In this document: one piece after another, positions 43,160-52,618 of the stretch
Numbering within the stretch: position 1 is the first letter of the stretch
Layout: the number at the start of each line of letters is the position of its first letter
NCBI RefSeq assembly: GCF_002310375.3
Contig: NZ_CP023315.3
Span: forward strand, 1,798,001 to 1,862,000
DNA from: Caulobacter vibrioides
Lineage (GTDB): Bacteria > Pseudomonadota > Alphaproteobacteria > Caulobacterales > Caulobacteraceae
Direction: 5' to 3'
Length of the DNA stretch: 64,000 nucleotides
Translations under genes and position numbers: made by a program
Notes under the pieces: generated by a model
What the model was told of the DNA's origin: nothing
The model's input: the letters and a program-made list of their open reading frames with translations, nothing else
Databases searched by the model: none

Positions 43160-44446
43160 ATGACCCAAACTGACCTCAGCGCCTTTTTCGGCGCGGACCT
43201 CGCCACCGCGGACCGCGAAATCTTCGATCGCATCGGTCGCGAGCTGGGTCGCCAGCAGAACCAGATCGAGTTGATCGCCTCGGAGAACATCGTCTCCAAG
43301 GCCGTGCTGGAGGCTCAGGGCTCGATCCTGACCAACAAGTACGCCGAGGGCTACCCGGGCAAGCGCTACTATGGCGGCTGCGAATATGTCGACGAGATCG
43401 AGACGATCGCGATCGAGCGCGCTAAGGCGCTGTTTGGCGCAGGCTTCGCCAATGTTCAGCCGCACTCGGGCTCGCAGGCCAACCAAGCGGTGTTCATGGC
43501 GCTGCTGCAGCCGGGCGACACCTTCCTGGGCATGGACCTCGCGGCCGGCGGCCATTTGACGCACGGAAGCCCCGCCAACCAGTCGGGCAAGTGGTTCAAG
43601 CCGGTCTCCTACTCGGTTCGCCAGCAGGATCAGCTGATCGACTACGACGGCGTCGCCGAGATTGCGCAGCGCGAGAAGCCCAAGCTGATCATCGCCGGCG
43701 GCAGCGCTTACAGCCGCGAGATCGACTTCGCCAAGTTCCGGGAAATCGCCGATTCGATCGGCGCGTACCTGATGGTGGACATGGCGCACTACGCCGGCCT
43801 GATCGCGGGTGGCGCATACGCCAATCCGATCCCGCACGCCCACATCGTCACCACGACCACGCACAAGACGCTGCGCGGCCCGCGCGGCGGCTTGGTGCTG
43901 ACCAACGACGAAGCGATCATCAAGAAGGTCAATTCGGCTGTCTTCCCTGGCCTGCAGGGTGGTCCGCTGGAGCATGTCATCGCGGCCAAGGCCGTCGCTT
44001 TCGGCGAAGCGCTGGAGCCCGCATTCAAGGACTACGCGCGACAAGTTGTCGCGAACGCCCGCGCTCTGGCCGAGGCGCTGCTGAAGTCGGGCGTGAACAT
44101 CGTCTCGGGCGGCACCGACAGCCACCTGATGCTGGTCGACCTGCGCCCGAAGGGCGTGACCGGCCGCGACGCCGAGCACAGCCTCGAGCGCGCCTATATG
44201 ACCTGCAACAAGAACGGCGTGCCGTTCGACACCGCGCCGTTCACGATCACCTCCGGCATCCGCCTGGGAACGCCGGCCGGCACGACGCGTGGCTTCAAGG
44301 AAGCGGAGTTCACGCGTGTGGGTGAGTTGATCGGTGAGGTCGTCAACGGCCTTGCGGTCAACGGTCCGGACGGCAACGCCGCTGTGGAGGCCAAGGTCCG
44401 CGAGGAAGTGCTGGCCTTGACGGGGCGCTTCCCGATCTACAACTAA
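43160..44446 (+). CDS. glyA: Serine hydroxymethyltransferase
   Basis: Converts serine and tetrahydrofolate to glycine and 5,10-methylene-THF, the main one-carbon source. The 428-residue protein has [23 protein letters not shown], and the PLP-lysine motif [14 protein letters not shown] at about residues 230-243. The ATG at 43160 follows AGGAGAG. The spacing to nrdR is 32 bases, so glyA may head the glyA-nrdR-ribH-nusB-thiL run. Confidence 0.97.
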   Translation: MTQTDLSAFFGADLATADREIFDRIGRELGRQQNQIELIASENIVSKAVLEAQGSILTNKYAEGYPGKRYYGGCEYVDEIETIAIERAKALFGAGFANVQPHSGSQANQAVFMALLQPGDTFLGMDLAAGGHLTHGSPANQSGKWFKPVSYSVRQQDQLIDYDGVAEIAQREKPKLIIAGGSAYSREIDFAKFREIADSIGAYLMVDMAHYAGLIAGGAYANPIPHAHIVTTTTHKTLRGPRGGLVLTNDEAIIKKVNSAVFPGLQGGPLEHVIAAKAVAFGEALEPAFKDYARQVVANARALAEALLKSGVNIVSGGTDSHLMLVDLRPKGVTGRDAEHSLERAYMTCNKNGVPFDTAPFTITSGIRLGTPAGTTRGFKEAEFTRVGELIGEVVNGLAVNGPDGNAAVEAKVREEVLALTGRFPIYN

Positions 44447-44478
44447 TAGGGTGATTGCGCCGCGGAGGGGGCTAGATC

Positions 44479-44952
44479 ATGCGTTGCCCGTTCTGCGGCC
44501 ATGCCGAAAGTCAGGTCAAGGATAGCCGCCCGTCGGAAGACGGCGCGGCGATTCGGCGTCGGCGGATGTGCCCCGAGTGTGGGGGGCGCTTCACCACTTT
44601 CGAGCGGGTGCAGCTTCGCGAACTGATCATCGTCAAGCGTTCCGGACGCCGTTCGCCGTTCGATCGGGACAAGCTGGTGCGTTCCGTCGGACTGGCCACC
44701 CAGAAGCGCCCGGTGGAGCCTGAACGTGTCGAGCGGATGATTAATGGCATTGTCCGGCAACTCGAAAGCATGGGCGAAACTGAGCTTCCGTCGTCGACGG
44801 TTGGCGAAATGGTCATGAAGGCGTTGAAATCGCTCGATGATGTCGCCTATGTCCGGTACGCGTCGGTTTACCGGGATTTCAAGGAAACCAGCGACTTCGC
44901 CAAGTTCCTGACCGAGGAAGGTCTGAGCGACGGCGGCGAAGAAGAGCCATAA
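44479..44952 (+). CDS. nrdR: Transcriptional repressor NrdR
   Basis: Represses ribonucleotide reductase genes when dATP is high. The 157-residue protein has an N-terminal zinc ribbon ([17 protein letters not shown]...[13 protein letters not shown]; four Cys at residues 3, 6, 32 and 35) and an ATP-cone ([17 protein letters not shown]). The order glyA-nrdR-ribH-nusB is common in alphaproteobacteria, though the riboflavin genes ribD, ribE and ribBA often found here are absent. Confidence 0.96.
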   Translation: MRCPFCGHAESQVKDSRPSEDGAAIRRRRMCPECGGRFTTFERVQLRELIIVKRSGRRSPFDRDKLVRSVGLATQKRPVEPERVERMINGIVRQLESMGETELPSSTVGEMVMKALKSLDDVAYVRYASVYRDFKETSDFAKFLTEEGLSDGGEEEP

Positions 44953-45017
44953 TCCGTTAATCCTGATGTGTGTTTGTAGGGTCGCGCGGCGCGCGAGGCC
45001 GTGGAGAGTTGAGCTAG

Positions 45018-45482
45018 ATGGTTGAAGAGAACATCCGCCTGCTGATCGTGGAGGGCCGAAGCCATTCGGGGATCTCCGACGAACTGCTGCGCGGTGCCAC
45101 CCAGGCCATCGAAGCGCAGGGCGCTGAGTATGACGTGATCACCGTGTCCAGCGCGCTGCAAATTCCGACCGTGATCGCCATGGCCGAGGACGCGGGGCAT
45201 CGCCCGGTTGGCGTGCGGTACGACGGTTATGTCGCCCTGGGCGTGGTGATCCGCGGCGAGACCTACCATTTCGAGTTGGTCGCCAACGAAACCGCCCGCG
45301 GCCTTCAGGATCTTGGCGTGGCCAAGCGCCTGCCGATCGGATTTGGCGTGCTGGCCGTCGATGAGGAAGCCCAGGCCTTGAGCCGGGCCCGGGTTAGCGA
45401 AGGTGATCGTGGCGGTGCGGCCGCGAAGGCCTGTCTGGAAACCATCGCCCTCAAGCGTCAACTGCTGGGACAAGCTCGATGA
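45018..45482 (+). CDS. ribH: Lumazine synthase homologue (RibH), diverged active site
   Basis: A 154-residue homologue of 6,7-dimethyl-8-ribityllumazine synthase. The core [20 protein letters not shown], with the catalytic His, and LPIGFGV are preserved. Other substrate-contact motifs are changed: the usual R-F near the N-terminus is GRSHSG; VPGA(F/L)EIP is VSSALQIP, so the Glu that binds the ribityl chain is Gln; and KxKGG is SEGDRGG. These comparisons come from remembered consensus sequences. The stop overlaps nusB by 4 bases. It may be a low-activity or re-purposed paralogue. Confidence 0.85.
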   Translation: MVEENIRLLIVEGRSHSGISDELLRGATQAIEAQGAEYDVITVSSALQIPTVIAMAEDAGHRPVGVRYDGYVALGVVIRGETYHFELVANETARGLQDLGVAKRLPIGFGVLAVDEEAQALSRARVSEGDRGGAAAKACLETIALKRQLLGQAR

Positions 45483-45928
45483 GCGCGAACCGCATCCAAC
45501 CGCGCTCGGTGGCGCGTCTCGCCGCCGTCCAGGCGCTCTATCAGATGGAAGTGTCCGGCGCCGGCGTCGATTCGGTGATCCGTGAGTTCGGCGAGCATCG
45601 CTTTGACCGCGATGTCGAAGGCGAGCAACTCGCCGCAGCCGACGAGACCTTCTTTGCCGATCTGGCCAAGGGCGTCGTGGCCAATCAAGACAAGATCGAC
45701 CAGGGTATCGTGAAGCGCCTGGCCACGGGCTGGCGGCTGGAGCGCCTTGACGCTACCGCGCGCGCGGTTCTTCGCGCTGGCGCGTTCGAATTGATGTACC
45801 GATCGGACGTTCCGACCGAAGTGGTCATCAATGAATATGTAGAGATCGCGAAATCCTTTTTTGAGGGTCCCGAGTCAGGCTTCATCAATGGCGCCCTCGA
45901 CGCGATCGCCCGTGATGCACGAGACTGA
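45479..45928 (+). CDS. nusB: Transcription antitermination protein NusB
   Basis: A 149-residue all-helical protein that binds boxA RNA with S10 in antitermination of rRNA operons. The start [21 protein letters not shown] and the C-terminal [18 protein letters not shown]...[12 protein letters not shown] are characteristic. The ATG overlaps the ribH stop (ATGA) and the 3' end overlaps thiL by 14 bases, so all three are coupled. Confidence 0.96.
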   Translation: MSANRIQPRSVARLAAVQALYQMEVSGAGVDSVIREFGEHRFDRDVEGEQLAAADETFFADLAKGVVANQDKIDQGIVKRLATGWRLERLDATARAVLRAGAFELMYRSDVPTEVVINEYVEIAKSFFEGPESGFINGALDAIARDARD

Positions 45929-46946
45929 CGAAGAAGACTGGTTCGCCGAAGACGACGCTGCGGCTCCCGCTGCAGCGCCAGCGACGGAGTTCGATCATAT
46001 CGCGCGGTTGCTACGGCCGCTGACGCGGGGCGACCCGGTCGCTCTGGATCTTCTTGATGACGCCGCCGTCTTACCGTCCAGGCCGGGATACGACCTGGTC
46101 ATCACCAAGGACGCTATGGTCGGCGGCGTTCACTTCCTGGCCGACGAAGCGCTCGACGTCGTCGCCCGGAAGCTGCTCCGCACCAACCTGTCTGATCTCG
46201 CGGCCAAGGCCGCCGAGCCCTACGGCTACTTTCTCGCCGTCGGTTGGCCGTCTGGTTCAGATGTGGCCTCACGCGAGACCTTCGCCAGGGGACTAGCCGA
46301 GGACGGCGCGCTCTTCGATATTTCCCTGCTTGGCGGTGACACCGTCACGACGTCCGGCCCCCTTGTCGTATCAGCGACCTTCCTGGGGTGGGCGCCGCAA
46401 GGCGAGACCATCCTGCGCCGGGGGGCCAAGCCTGGCGACCGGCTGATGGTCTCCGGCACGATCGGCGATGGTTGGCTGGGTCTTCTGGCGCAGTGGGGCG
46501 AGGTTGTGGACGCCGACGGTTCGATGCTGCGCCGCTACCGCCAGCCCGAGCCGCGCGTGACCCTGCGCGACGCCATGCGAGTCCACGCCAAGGCCGCCGC
46601 CGACGTCTCGGACGGGCTGCTGGCGGACAGCAGCCACATCGCCAAGGCCAGCGGCTGCCGAGTTCGCGTCGATCTCGAGCGCCTGCCGCTCTCGCCCGGC
46701 GCCCAGGCCTGGCTGGATCAGCAGCCCGAGCAGGTCGAGGGGCGTATTTCTCTGGCTTCTGGCGGCGATGACTACGAGATCGTGTGCGCCGTCGATCCCA
46801 ACGAAGCCTGGGCCTTCCGCGTCGCCGCTGCGGCTGCAGGCGTCAAGGTCAGCGAGATCGGCGAGTTCGTCGAAGGCGAGGGGGTTTCGGCCTATTACAA
46901 GGGCCGCGATGTCACGCCGTCACGCCTGGGTTGGCTACACGGCTAG
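45915..46946 (+). CDS. thiL: Thiamine-monophosphate kinase
   Basis: Phosphorylates thiamine monophosphate to thiamine diphosphate. The 343-residue protein of the PurM/ThiL fold has [25 protein letters not shown], the metal-binding Asp segment in [30 protein letters not shown] and [12 protein letters not shown]. An N-terminal 24-residue extension rich in Glu/Asp/Ala precedes the fold. The ATG at 45915 overlaps nusB by 14 bases; a GTG three bases upstream is also possible. Confidence 0.93.
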   Translation: MHETDEEDWFAEDDAAAPAAAPATEFDHIARLLRPLTRGDPVALDLLDDAAVLPSRPGYDLVITKDAMVGGVHFLADEALDVVARKLLRTNLSDLAAKAAEPYGYFLAVGWPSGSDVASRETFARGLAEDGALFDISLLGGDTVTTSGPLVVSATFLGWAPQGETILRRGAKPGDRLMVSGTIGDGWLGLLAQWGEVVDADGSMLRRYRQPEPRVTLRDAMRVHAKAAADVSDGLLADSSHIAKASGCRVRVDLERLPLSPGAQAWLDQQPEQVEGRISLASGGDDYEIVCAVDPNEAWAFRVAAAAAGVKVSEIGEFVEGEGVSAYYKGRDVTPSRLGWLHG

Positions 46947-46995
46947 CGCCTGTGGTTAGGCGAATTTCAAGGCCTTGCTGTTAGGTAAGAGCCCC

Positions 46996-47502
46996 ATGAC
47001 CCCGCCAAACGCCCCCACGCGCCGTGTTCTCATCGCTGCCGCCTGCGGCGCCCTGGCCGCCTTGGCCAGTCCCGCTTTGGCTTCCGAAAAGAAACCCGAA
47101 AAGAAGAAGGAAGGCGGCGAGCAGGCGCTTGATCCGACGTACAAGCTCGGCTCGATGACCATTCCGATCATCGCCAATGGCCGGATCGTCAACTACGTGT
47201 TCGTGGCGATGACGCTCAAGCTGACCTCCGGTACTGAGGTCGAGTCCTTCAAGGATAAGGAGCCGGCCCTTCGCGACGCGATCGTGCGAGCGGCCTACAA
47301 GACCCCGTTCACGCGCCCGGACACCTGGAAGGAAGTCGACGGTCCGCGTCTGACGTCCTTCGTGCTGGGGCAGTGCGCTGTCTTGTTTGGCAAGGGCAAG
47401 GTGGCGTCTGTGGAGATCGTCAAGCAGATCCCTCGGCAGCAACTTATGCCCCCCAAGGCGAGCGCAGCGATACAGGTCGATCGCGAAGTCGTGCGCCCCT
47501 GA
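46996..47502 (+). CDS. Exported protein of unknown function, FliL-like core
   Basis: A 168-residue protein with a signal peptide (TRRVLIAAACGALAALASPALA, with a possible Tat motif) and a charged linker (SEKKPEKKKEGGEQ). The rest reads MTIPIIANGRIVNYVFVAMTLKL, LRDAIVRAAYKTPF and QIPRQQLMPP. The strand-helix pattern (VFVAMTLKL...PALRDAIV) resembles the periplasmic core of FliL-type proteins but no firm family can be named. It follows thiL by 49 bases and may be the last gene of that operon; a hairpin comes 88 bases later. Confidence 0.72.
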   Translation: MTPPNAPTRRVLIAAACGALAALASPALASEKKPEKKKEGGEQALDPTYKLGSMTIPIIANGRIVNYVFVAMTLKLTSGTEVESFKDKEPALRDAIVRAAYKTPFTRPDTWKEVDGPRLTSFVLGQCAVLFGKGKVASVEIVKQIPRQQLMPPKASAAIQVDREVVRP

Positions 47503-47589
47503 TCAGGCTTTCTGGCCAAGCTTCCGCGCAGCAAACGCTTGTTTCGAGCCGGGTTGCGCACCCCCCGACCATCTGACAGTCTCGCTCAG

Positions 47590-47614
47590 ATGACACTGTT
47601 CTGGGTGTCATTTT
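47590..47614 (+). terminator. Possible terminator upstream of hppA
   Basis: 7-bp stem ATGACAC / GTGTCAT with loop TGTTCTGG followed by TTTAG. It lies 88 bases after the exported-protein stop and 134 bases before hppA. Confidence 0.5.
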
Positions 47615-47747
47615 AGGGAGCATCGAGGGGGCACGAGGCCAAAAGGCCCGCTCGTCGATCAGGATGGCGGGTTTGACGTTCGTCATTCCGCTCTCGCCTG
47701 GATCGGCGTCCCCTCGTGATTGAGAAACGCGAAGGGGCGAAGAACTA

Positions 47748-49886
47748 ATGAGTCTTTGGCTTTATCTGGCCATCGGGGCCGGGCTTCTGGCGGTGCTGTA
47801 CGGCGCCGTGCAGACAGCCAGTCTAATGCGGGCCTCGGCCGGCAACGCGCGCATGCAGGAGATCGCTGCGGCGATCCAGGAAGGGGCCCAGGCCTATCTG
47901 AACCGCCAGTACACGACGATCGGCGTCGTCGGCGTGGTTGTGGTCGCCGCTCTGGCGTTTTTCTTTAAATCCTGGGAGCAACCTGTGGGCTTTGCGCTCG
48001 GCGCGACCCTCTCGGGCGCGGCGGGCTTCGCCGGCATGCTGATTTCGGTGCGCGCCAATGTCCGCACCGCGCAAGCGGCTTCGGAGAGCCTGGCCAAGGG
48101 TCTTTCGATGGCCTTCACCTCGGGCGCGGTGACCGGCATGCTGGTGGCCGGCTTCGCCCTGATCGGTGTGGCGGGCTATTACCTTGTCCTGCTGTCGACC
48201 GGCCATGAAGGCACGGACCGCGTTGTTGTGGACTCGCTGGTCGCGCTGGGCTTTGGCGCTTCGCTGATCTCGATCTTCGCTCGACTGGGCGGCGGCATCT
48301 TCACCAAGGGCGCCGACGTGGGCGGCGATCTGGTGGGTAAGGTCGAGGCCGGTATTCCCGAAGATGATCCCCGCAACGCCGCGACGATCGCCGATAACGT
48401 GGGCGACAACGTCGGCGACTGCGCCGGCATGGCCGCCGACCTGTTCGAGACCTACGCGGTGACCACGGTCGCCACCATGGTGCTGGCGGCGATCTTCTTC
48501 CGCGGAACCGAGGCTGTCAGCGCGATGATGCTGCTGCCGCTTGCGATCTGCGCGGTGTGTATCGTCACCTCGATCATCGGCGCGTTCTTCGTCCGTCTGG
48601 GCAAGAGCCAGAACATCATGGGCGCGCTGTACCAAGGCCTCATCGTGACCGGCCTCCTGTCGATCCCGGCCGTCTGGTATGTGATCCATCAACTGGTTCC
48701 GACCGCCGTCGAAGTGGACGGTCGCTCGTACGGCGCCGACGCGCTGTTCTATTGCGGCATGGCCGGCCTGGTCGTGACCGCCGCGATCGTGATGATCACC
48801 GAGTACTACACCGGCACCGGCTTCCGCCCGGTGAAGTCGGTGGCCCAGGCGTCGGTTTCGGGGCACGGCACCAACGTGATCCAAGGTCTGGCCATGTCGC
48901 TGGAGTCCACGGCTCTGCCGGCTCTGACGATCATCGTCGGCATCGTGGTGACCTATAATCTGGCAGGCCTCTTCGGCATCGCCATCGCCACCACGACCAT
49001 GTTGTCGCTGGCGGGCTTCATCGTCGCCTTGGACGCCTTTGGCCCGGTCACCGACAATGCCGGCGGCATCGCCGAAATGGCCGGTTTGCCGCCGGAAGTT
49101 CGCGTCACCACCGACGCGCTCGACGCCGTGGGCAACACCACCAAGGCCGTCACCAAGGGCTACGCCATCGGTTCGGCCGGTCTGGGGGCCCTGGTCCTGT
49201 TCGCCGCCTATACCGAAGACCTGAAGTTCTTCTCGGCCAACGCTGAGCCGGGCAGCTTCTTCGACGGCATGGGCCCGGTGACGTTCGATCTCTCGAACCC
49301 GTACGTCGTGGTCGGCCTGCTGTTCGGCGGTCTGCTGCCGTTCCTGTTCGGCGGCATGTCGATGACCGCCGTCGGCCGCGCGGCCGAGTCGGTCGTCGCC
49401 GAGGTGCGCCGTCAGTTCCGCGAGAACCCCGGCATCATGACGGGTGAGGTGAAGCCGGAGTACGGCAAGGCCGTGGACATCCTGACCAAGGCCGCCATCC
49501 GCGAGATGATCGTGCCGAGCTTACTGCCGGTCGTCTCGCCGGTGGCTCTGTTCTTCGTGATCCAGGCCATCGCCGGCAAGGTCGACGCCTTCGCAGCCCT
49601 CGGCGCCATGCTCATGGGTGTGATCGTCACCGGCCTGTTCGTCGCCATCTCGATGACCAGCGGCGGCGGCGCCTGGGACAACGCCAAGAAGGTCATCGAA
49701 GAGGGCTTCACCGACAAGAACGGGGTCCTGCACAAGAAGGGCGGCGAGACCCACAAGGCCGCTGTGACGGGCGACACCGTCGGCGACCCCTACAAGGATA
49801 CCTCGGGTCCGGCCGTGAACCCGATGATCAAGATCACCAACATCGTGGCCTTGCTGCTTCTGGCGGTTTTGGCTCACGGCGGCTGA
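47748..49886 (+). CDS. hppA: Proton-translocating pyrophosphatase, K+-insensitive type
   Basis: A 712-residue integral membrane pump with about 16 helices that couples PPi hydrolysis to H+ export. The substrate site is in [20 protein letters not shown] and [20 protein letters not shown], with a second Asp cluster at [18 protein letters not shown]. The potassium-dependence position reads [10 protein letters not shown], with Lys where K+-dependent enzymes have Ala, so it is the K+-independent H+-pumping class. A bidirectional terminator at 49913 follows. Confidence 0.96.
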   Translation: MSLWLYLAIGAGLLAVLYGAVQTASLMRASAGNARMQEIAAAIQEGAQAYLNRQYTTIGVVGVVVVAALAFFFKSWEQPVGFALGATLSGAAGFAGMLISVRANVRTAQAASESLAKGLSMAFTSGAVTGMLVAGFALIGVAGYYLVLLSTGHEGTDRVVVDSLVALGFGASLISIFARLGGGIFTKGADVGGDLVGKVEAGIPEDDPRNAATIADNVGDNVGDCAGMAADLFETYAVTTVATMVLAAIFFRGTEAVSAMMLLPLAICAVCIVTSIIGAFFVRLGKSQNIMGALYQGLIVTGLLSIPAVWYVIHQLVPTAVEVDGRSYGADALFYCGMAGLVVTAAIVMITEYYTGTGFRPVKSVAQASVSGHGTNVIQGLAMSLESTALPALTIIVGIVVTYNLAGLFGIAIATTTMLSLAGFIVALDAFGPVTDNAGGIAEMAGLPPEVRVTTDALDAVGNTTKAVTKGYAIGSAGLGALVLFAAYTEDLKFFSANAEPGSFFDGMGPVTFDLSNPYVVVGLLFGGLLPFLFGGMSMTAVGRAAESVVAEVRRQFRENPGIMTGEVKPEYGKAVDILTKAAIREMIVPSLLPVVSPVALFFVIQAIAGKVDAFAALGAMLMGVIVTGLFVAISMTSGGGAWDNAKKVIEEGFTDKNGVLHKKGGETHKAAVTGDTVGDPYKDTSGPAVNPMIKITNIVALLLLAVLAHGG

Positions 49887-49912
49887 TCTTTCTGAGGACA
49901 GCCTTAAATGCG

Positions 49913-49940
49913 AACGCCCCGGAGCCTGCTCCGGGGCGTT
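49913..49940. terminator. Bidirectional terminator between hppA and the CheY-like gene
   Basis: Perfect 11-bp stem AACGCCCCGGA / TCCGGGGCGTT with loop GCCTGC, followed by TTGCATT on plus; upstream flank gives CGCATTT on minus. Confidence 0.8.
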
Positions 49941-49981
49941 TTGCATTATGCGGTCTAGCCGCCGGCGCGCTCGGCGGCCGT

Positions 49982-50524
49982 TTAGTAGATGTCTTCGAGG
50001 TTCATTTCCTCAAGCGCGTCCTGAACGGCGTTGGGCGCGGCTCCGCGACGATCCACGCCCTGGAAGTCGTGATCGATCCGCCGGCGCCGGCACGGCCCGA
50101 AGTACTCGCTGGCCCGAACGAAGGGGCGAGGATTGTTCACGATCTCGTTGATGCGGTGCATCACGCCGCGCGCCGTCAGAGGCTTGGCTAGGAACTCCGT
50201 CACGCCGGCCATCCGCGCTTCGTTCAAGGTGCGCTGCGTGGCGTGGCCCGTCATCATGATGATCGGCACGAAGTGGTTCGGGCTGGCCGTAGAGGTGCGG
50301 ATCCAGCGGATAAACGCCAGGCCATCCACCGGCTGCATCATCAGGTCGGTGAAGATGATGTCGATTTCCTGGGTCTGAAAGACTTTCAGCCCCTCAAGAC
50401 CGTCGTTGGCTTCACGGATCCGACGGACGCCCGCCGCCTTGAGCATCGTGCCGACGACCTTGCGCATGTTGGCGTTGTCGTCGACGAGCAGGACCGACAC
50501 GTCGCGGAAATCCATTCCCTCCAC
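49982..50524 (-). CDS. cleA: CheY-like response regulator with arginine-rich C-terminal extension (Cle family)
   Basis: A 180-residue single-domain receiver. Phosphorylation residues are intact: D15/D16, D60 (IIFTDLMMQPVDG), T92 and K114 (TEFLAKPL). A 55-residue extension carries YFGPCRRRRIDHDF (Arg 146-149). Caulobacter Cle proteins are CheY-like regulators that bind c-di-GMP through such an arginine stretch and act on the flagellar motor. The location next to hppA fits CleA by recalled gene order; other Cle paralogues cannot be excluded. GTG at 50524 has GGGAGG at 6-base spacing, better than the internal ATG at 50515. Confidence 0.82.
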   Translation of the reverse strand: MEGMDFRDVSVLLVDDNANMRKVVGTMLKAAGVRRIREANDGLEGLKVFQTQEIDIIFTDLMMQPVDGLAFIRWIRTSTASPNHFVPIIMMTGHATQRTLNEARMAGVTEFLAKPLTARGVMHRINEIVNNPRPFVRASEYFGPCRRRRIDHDFQGVDRRGAAPNAVQDALEEMNLEDIY

Positions 50525-50727
50525 TGAGCGCCTCCCTCGCAGTCGTGAATTCGAGCCGCGAAATCTTCGCGGCTAGAGTCAAGAAAACATCGGATTGAGT
50601 TGATAGAGTCTTTCAACTGGCGCTTGGGACCCGAATTGGGGTCGTGAATCTGACATTCAGAATAAAATGCGACGCTTCATCTTGCCAGTCTGAGTAGCGA
50701 CTGTGCGACGATGCGCACCCTGGCGCG

Positions 50728-50757
50728 AAAAAGGCCGCCCACCTGGGGTGAGCGGCC
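50728..50757 (-). terminator. Rho-independent terminator of bamE
   Basis: On the minus strand the stem GGCCGCTCACC / GGTGGGCGGCC with one mismatch is followed by TTTTTCG. It lies 30 bases after the bamE stop. The region 50525-50727 between this and the CheY-like gene holds that gene's promoter. Confidence 0.85.
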
Positions 50758-50786
50758 TGTTCTAAAGTCGACGGGGCGACCTGGGT

Positions 50787-51272
50787 CTATCGGTTGCCGG
50801 GGCGTTGGCCCGGAGCCGTATCGTCCTGCGGCAGCATGCCGCCGCGACCGACATTGCCCAGCAACTGCTCGAGAATCGTCATCTCGCGGCCACGGGTCGG
50901 CGTCTCGCGACCATTGTAGGCGATGATCTTCCCGTCCTGCAGGGTGTAGGTGTCCACCGAGGCGACCTTTTCGTCGGCCGCGTTGAACTTGATCGCGACC
51001 ACATCGCGCTTGATCACCCGCGGCATGTAGAAGGCCACGCGGTCCGTCGTCTGCGAGATGTAGTACCAGGTGTTGTTGTCGAAGGTCGAAACCGCAGACG
51101 GAGAGCCGAGCTTTTCCATCAGGGTGGACTTGCTGTCCTCACCGACCTTCATCTCGGCCGGCTTGGCCTCGATGGCCTGGAAACCGGAGTAGCTTGTCAG
51201 CGGCGTGCACGCCGAAGAAGCGAGCGCTAAGGCCAGGACGGCGGCGGCGAAAACGGCGGGGCGAGACATCAA
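50787..51272 (-). CDS. bamE: Outer-membrane assembly lipoprotein BamE
   Basis: A 161-residue lipoprotein (signal MMSRPAVFAAAVLALALASSAC, Cys22) of the BAM complex, which folds beta-barrels into the outer membrane. The SmpA/OmlA domain is seen in EDSKSTLMEKLGSPSAVSTF and NNTWYYISQTTDRVAFYMP. The 40-residue tail after YNGRETPTRGREM is longer than in E. coli and typical of alphaproteobacteria. Divergent from the bc1 chaperone gene across 118 bases. Confidence 0.93.
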   Translation of the reverse strand: MMSRPAVFAAAVLALALASSACTPLTSYSGFQAIEAKPAEMKVGEDSKSTLMEKLGSPSAVSTFDNNTWYYISQTTDRVAFYMPRVIKRDVVAIKFNAADEKVASVDTYTLQDGKIIAYNGRETPTRGREMTILEQLLGNVGRGGMLPQDDTAPGQRPGNR

Positions 51273-51390
51273 GGCTCCGAACCGGAAAAATGCAGACTTT
51301 GACCTATCGCCCGCGCGGGCTTAGTTCAATGCCCGCGTGAAGGCGGATACCGCGCATAACGGGATGTCGCGGCGAAATCGAGGCGTTTGA

Positions 51391-51921
51391 ATGTTTCTGG
51401 ACAGATGGCTGAAGCCAAGACCCGCCAAGGCGGCGGGGGCCAAGCTCTATGCGTCCGCGGTCGGGCAAGCTCGATCAGCGATCTTTTATCGCGACTACGG
51501 CGTCCGCGACTCGATGGAGGGGCGCTTCGAGCTCTTCAGCCTGCACGTGATCTTTCTGGTCGAGCGCCTGAAGGGGCAGGGCGACGCGGCGGCCGAGACG
51601 TCGCAAGCCGTGTTCGACGCCTATGTGAAGGGCCTCGACGACGCGTTCCGCGAGATCGGTGTTTCAGACACCTCGGTCGGCAAGAAGATGAAGAAGCTGG
51701 CGGGGGCCTTTTACGGCCGCCTGAAAGCTTATGACGACGCGGTCGCCAGCCTGCCCGAAACGGCCGCGACCAGCGGCTTTATCGCCCGCAACGCTCTTGA
51801 AGAGCGTGGTGAGGGCGACGCGGCGGCCTTGACGGGCTATGTGATCAAGGTGCGCGAAGCGTTGGCGGCTCAGCCGCTGGACGCCTTGCTGCAAGGAGAC
51901 GTGACTTGGCCGAACCCATGA
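51391..51921 (+). CDS. Ubiquinol-cytochrome c chaperone (CBP3 family)
   Basis: A 176-residue helical protein of the ubiquinol-cytochrome c chaperone family, homologous to yeast Cbp3, which helps fold cytochrome b of complex III. Family landmarks are LYASAVGQARSAIFYRDYGVRD, MEGRFELFSLHVIFLVERL and FDAYVKGLDDAFREIGVSD. The 3' end overlaps the YceD gene by 16 bases, an alphaproteobacterial arrangement. Confidence 0.92.
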   Translation: MFLDRWLKPRPAKAAGAKLYASAVGQARSAIFYRDYGVRDSMEGRFELFSLHVIFLVERLKGQGDAAAETSQAVFDAYVKGLDDAFREIGVSDTSVGKKMKKLAGAFYGRLKAYDDAVASLPETAATSGFIARNALEERGEGDAAALTGYVIKVREALAAQPLDALLQGDVTWPNP

Positions 51922-52445
51922 CCGCAGCCTGGCCCTGCGAGATCCCCTTGGCCCAGGTGGATCGTGGATCCGTGAGCCTGCGGCTCGAGCCTTCGGCCGA
52001 GCAGTGCAAGGCCATCGCCAAGCAACTGGGTCTGGTCAGTCTCCAGGCGTTCAACGCCGAGGTCTATCTGTCCTCTTGGCTGGATGGCGCCAGTGTTTCG
52101 GGCGTGCTGCGCGCCCGTGTCGTCCAGACCTGCAGCGCGACGGCCGACGACTTCGAGACGCCGATCGACGCGCGCTTCGCTTTGAAGGTCTTGCCGGCGA
52201 ATAGTCAGAACGCTCCTCAGGAGGAGTTCGGGGACCTTGGGGCTGACCCAGACGGTGATGATCCGCCGGATGTCCTTGAGGGCGAAACGATCGATGTGTC
52301 GGGCTATGTCGTCGAACATCTGGCTTTGGAGCTGGACCCGTTCCCCCGCAAGCCGGGCGCGGTGTTCGTCCAGCCGCCGGAGCTGACGGAGCTTTCGCCC
52401 TTCTCGGCGTTGAAGACCCTCGATCTCAAGCGCGAGGAAGACTGA
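51906..52445 (+). CDS. YceD/DUF177 protein
   Basis: A 179-residue DUF177 protein; family members take part in 23S rRNA maturation or accumulation in bacteria and plants. Conserved parts are VSGVLRARVVQTCSATADDFETPID and DLGADPDGDDPPDVLEGETID, followed by HLALELDPFPRKPG. The usual second Cys of the CxxC pair is absent; only one Cys (VQTCSAT) remains. The TTG start at 51906 is chosen for its AAGGAG at 7-base spacing; an ATG 12 bases on is too far from it. The order DUF177-plsX-fabH is conserved. Confidence 0.85.
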   Translation: MAEPMTAAWPCEIPLAQVDRGSVSLRLEPSAEQCKAIAKQLGLVSLQAFNAEVYLSSWLDGASVSGVLRARVVQTCSATADDFETPIDARFALKVLPANSQNAPQEEFGDLGADPDGDDPPDVLEGETIDVSGYVVEHLALELDPFPRKPGAVFVQPPELTELSPFSALKTLDLKREED

Positions 52446-52543
52446 AGTCGTCTGCGAAGGACCGGCGGCTCGAAAACCGCTAGATTGATATTGATCGGTC
52501 GGCCCAGCGCTCATCAGGCTGGCTAGGCCCGACTCGCCTGATT

Positions 52544-52558
52544 GCGTGATAATCACGC
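52544..52558. promoter_or_regulatory. Operator-like palindrome GCGTGAT-A-ATCACGC
   Basis: Perfect 7-1-7 inverted repeat in the 173-base gap between the YceD gene and plsX. It lies 61 bases before the plsX start used here. It could be a binding site for a regulator of lipid synthesis, though none can be named. Confidence 0.45.
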
Positions 52559-52570
52559 GGATGTATCGTC

Positions 52571-52589
52571 CGCCGCCCTCAGGGCGGCG
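52571..52589 (+). other. Hairpin CGCCGCCCT-C-AGGGCGGCG in the plsX leader
   Basis: Perfect 9-1-9 inverted repeat 30 bases upstream of the plsX start. No T-run follows, so it is not a normal terminator; it may affect translation or stabilise mRNA. Confidence 0.45.
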
Positions 52590-52618
52590 TGACCGCCTGC
52601 CGGAGCTCACAGCGCCAC

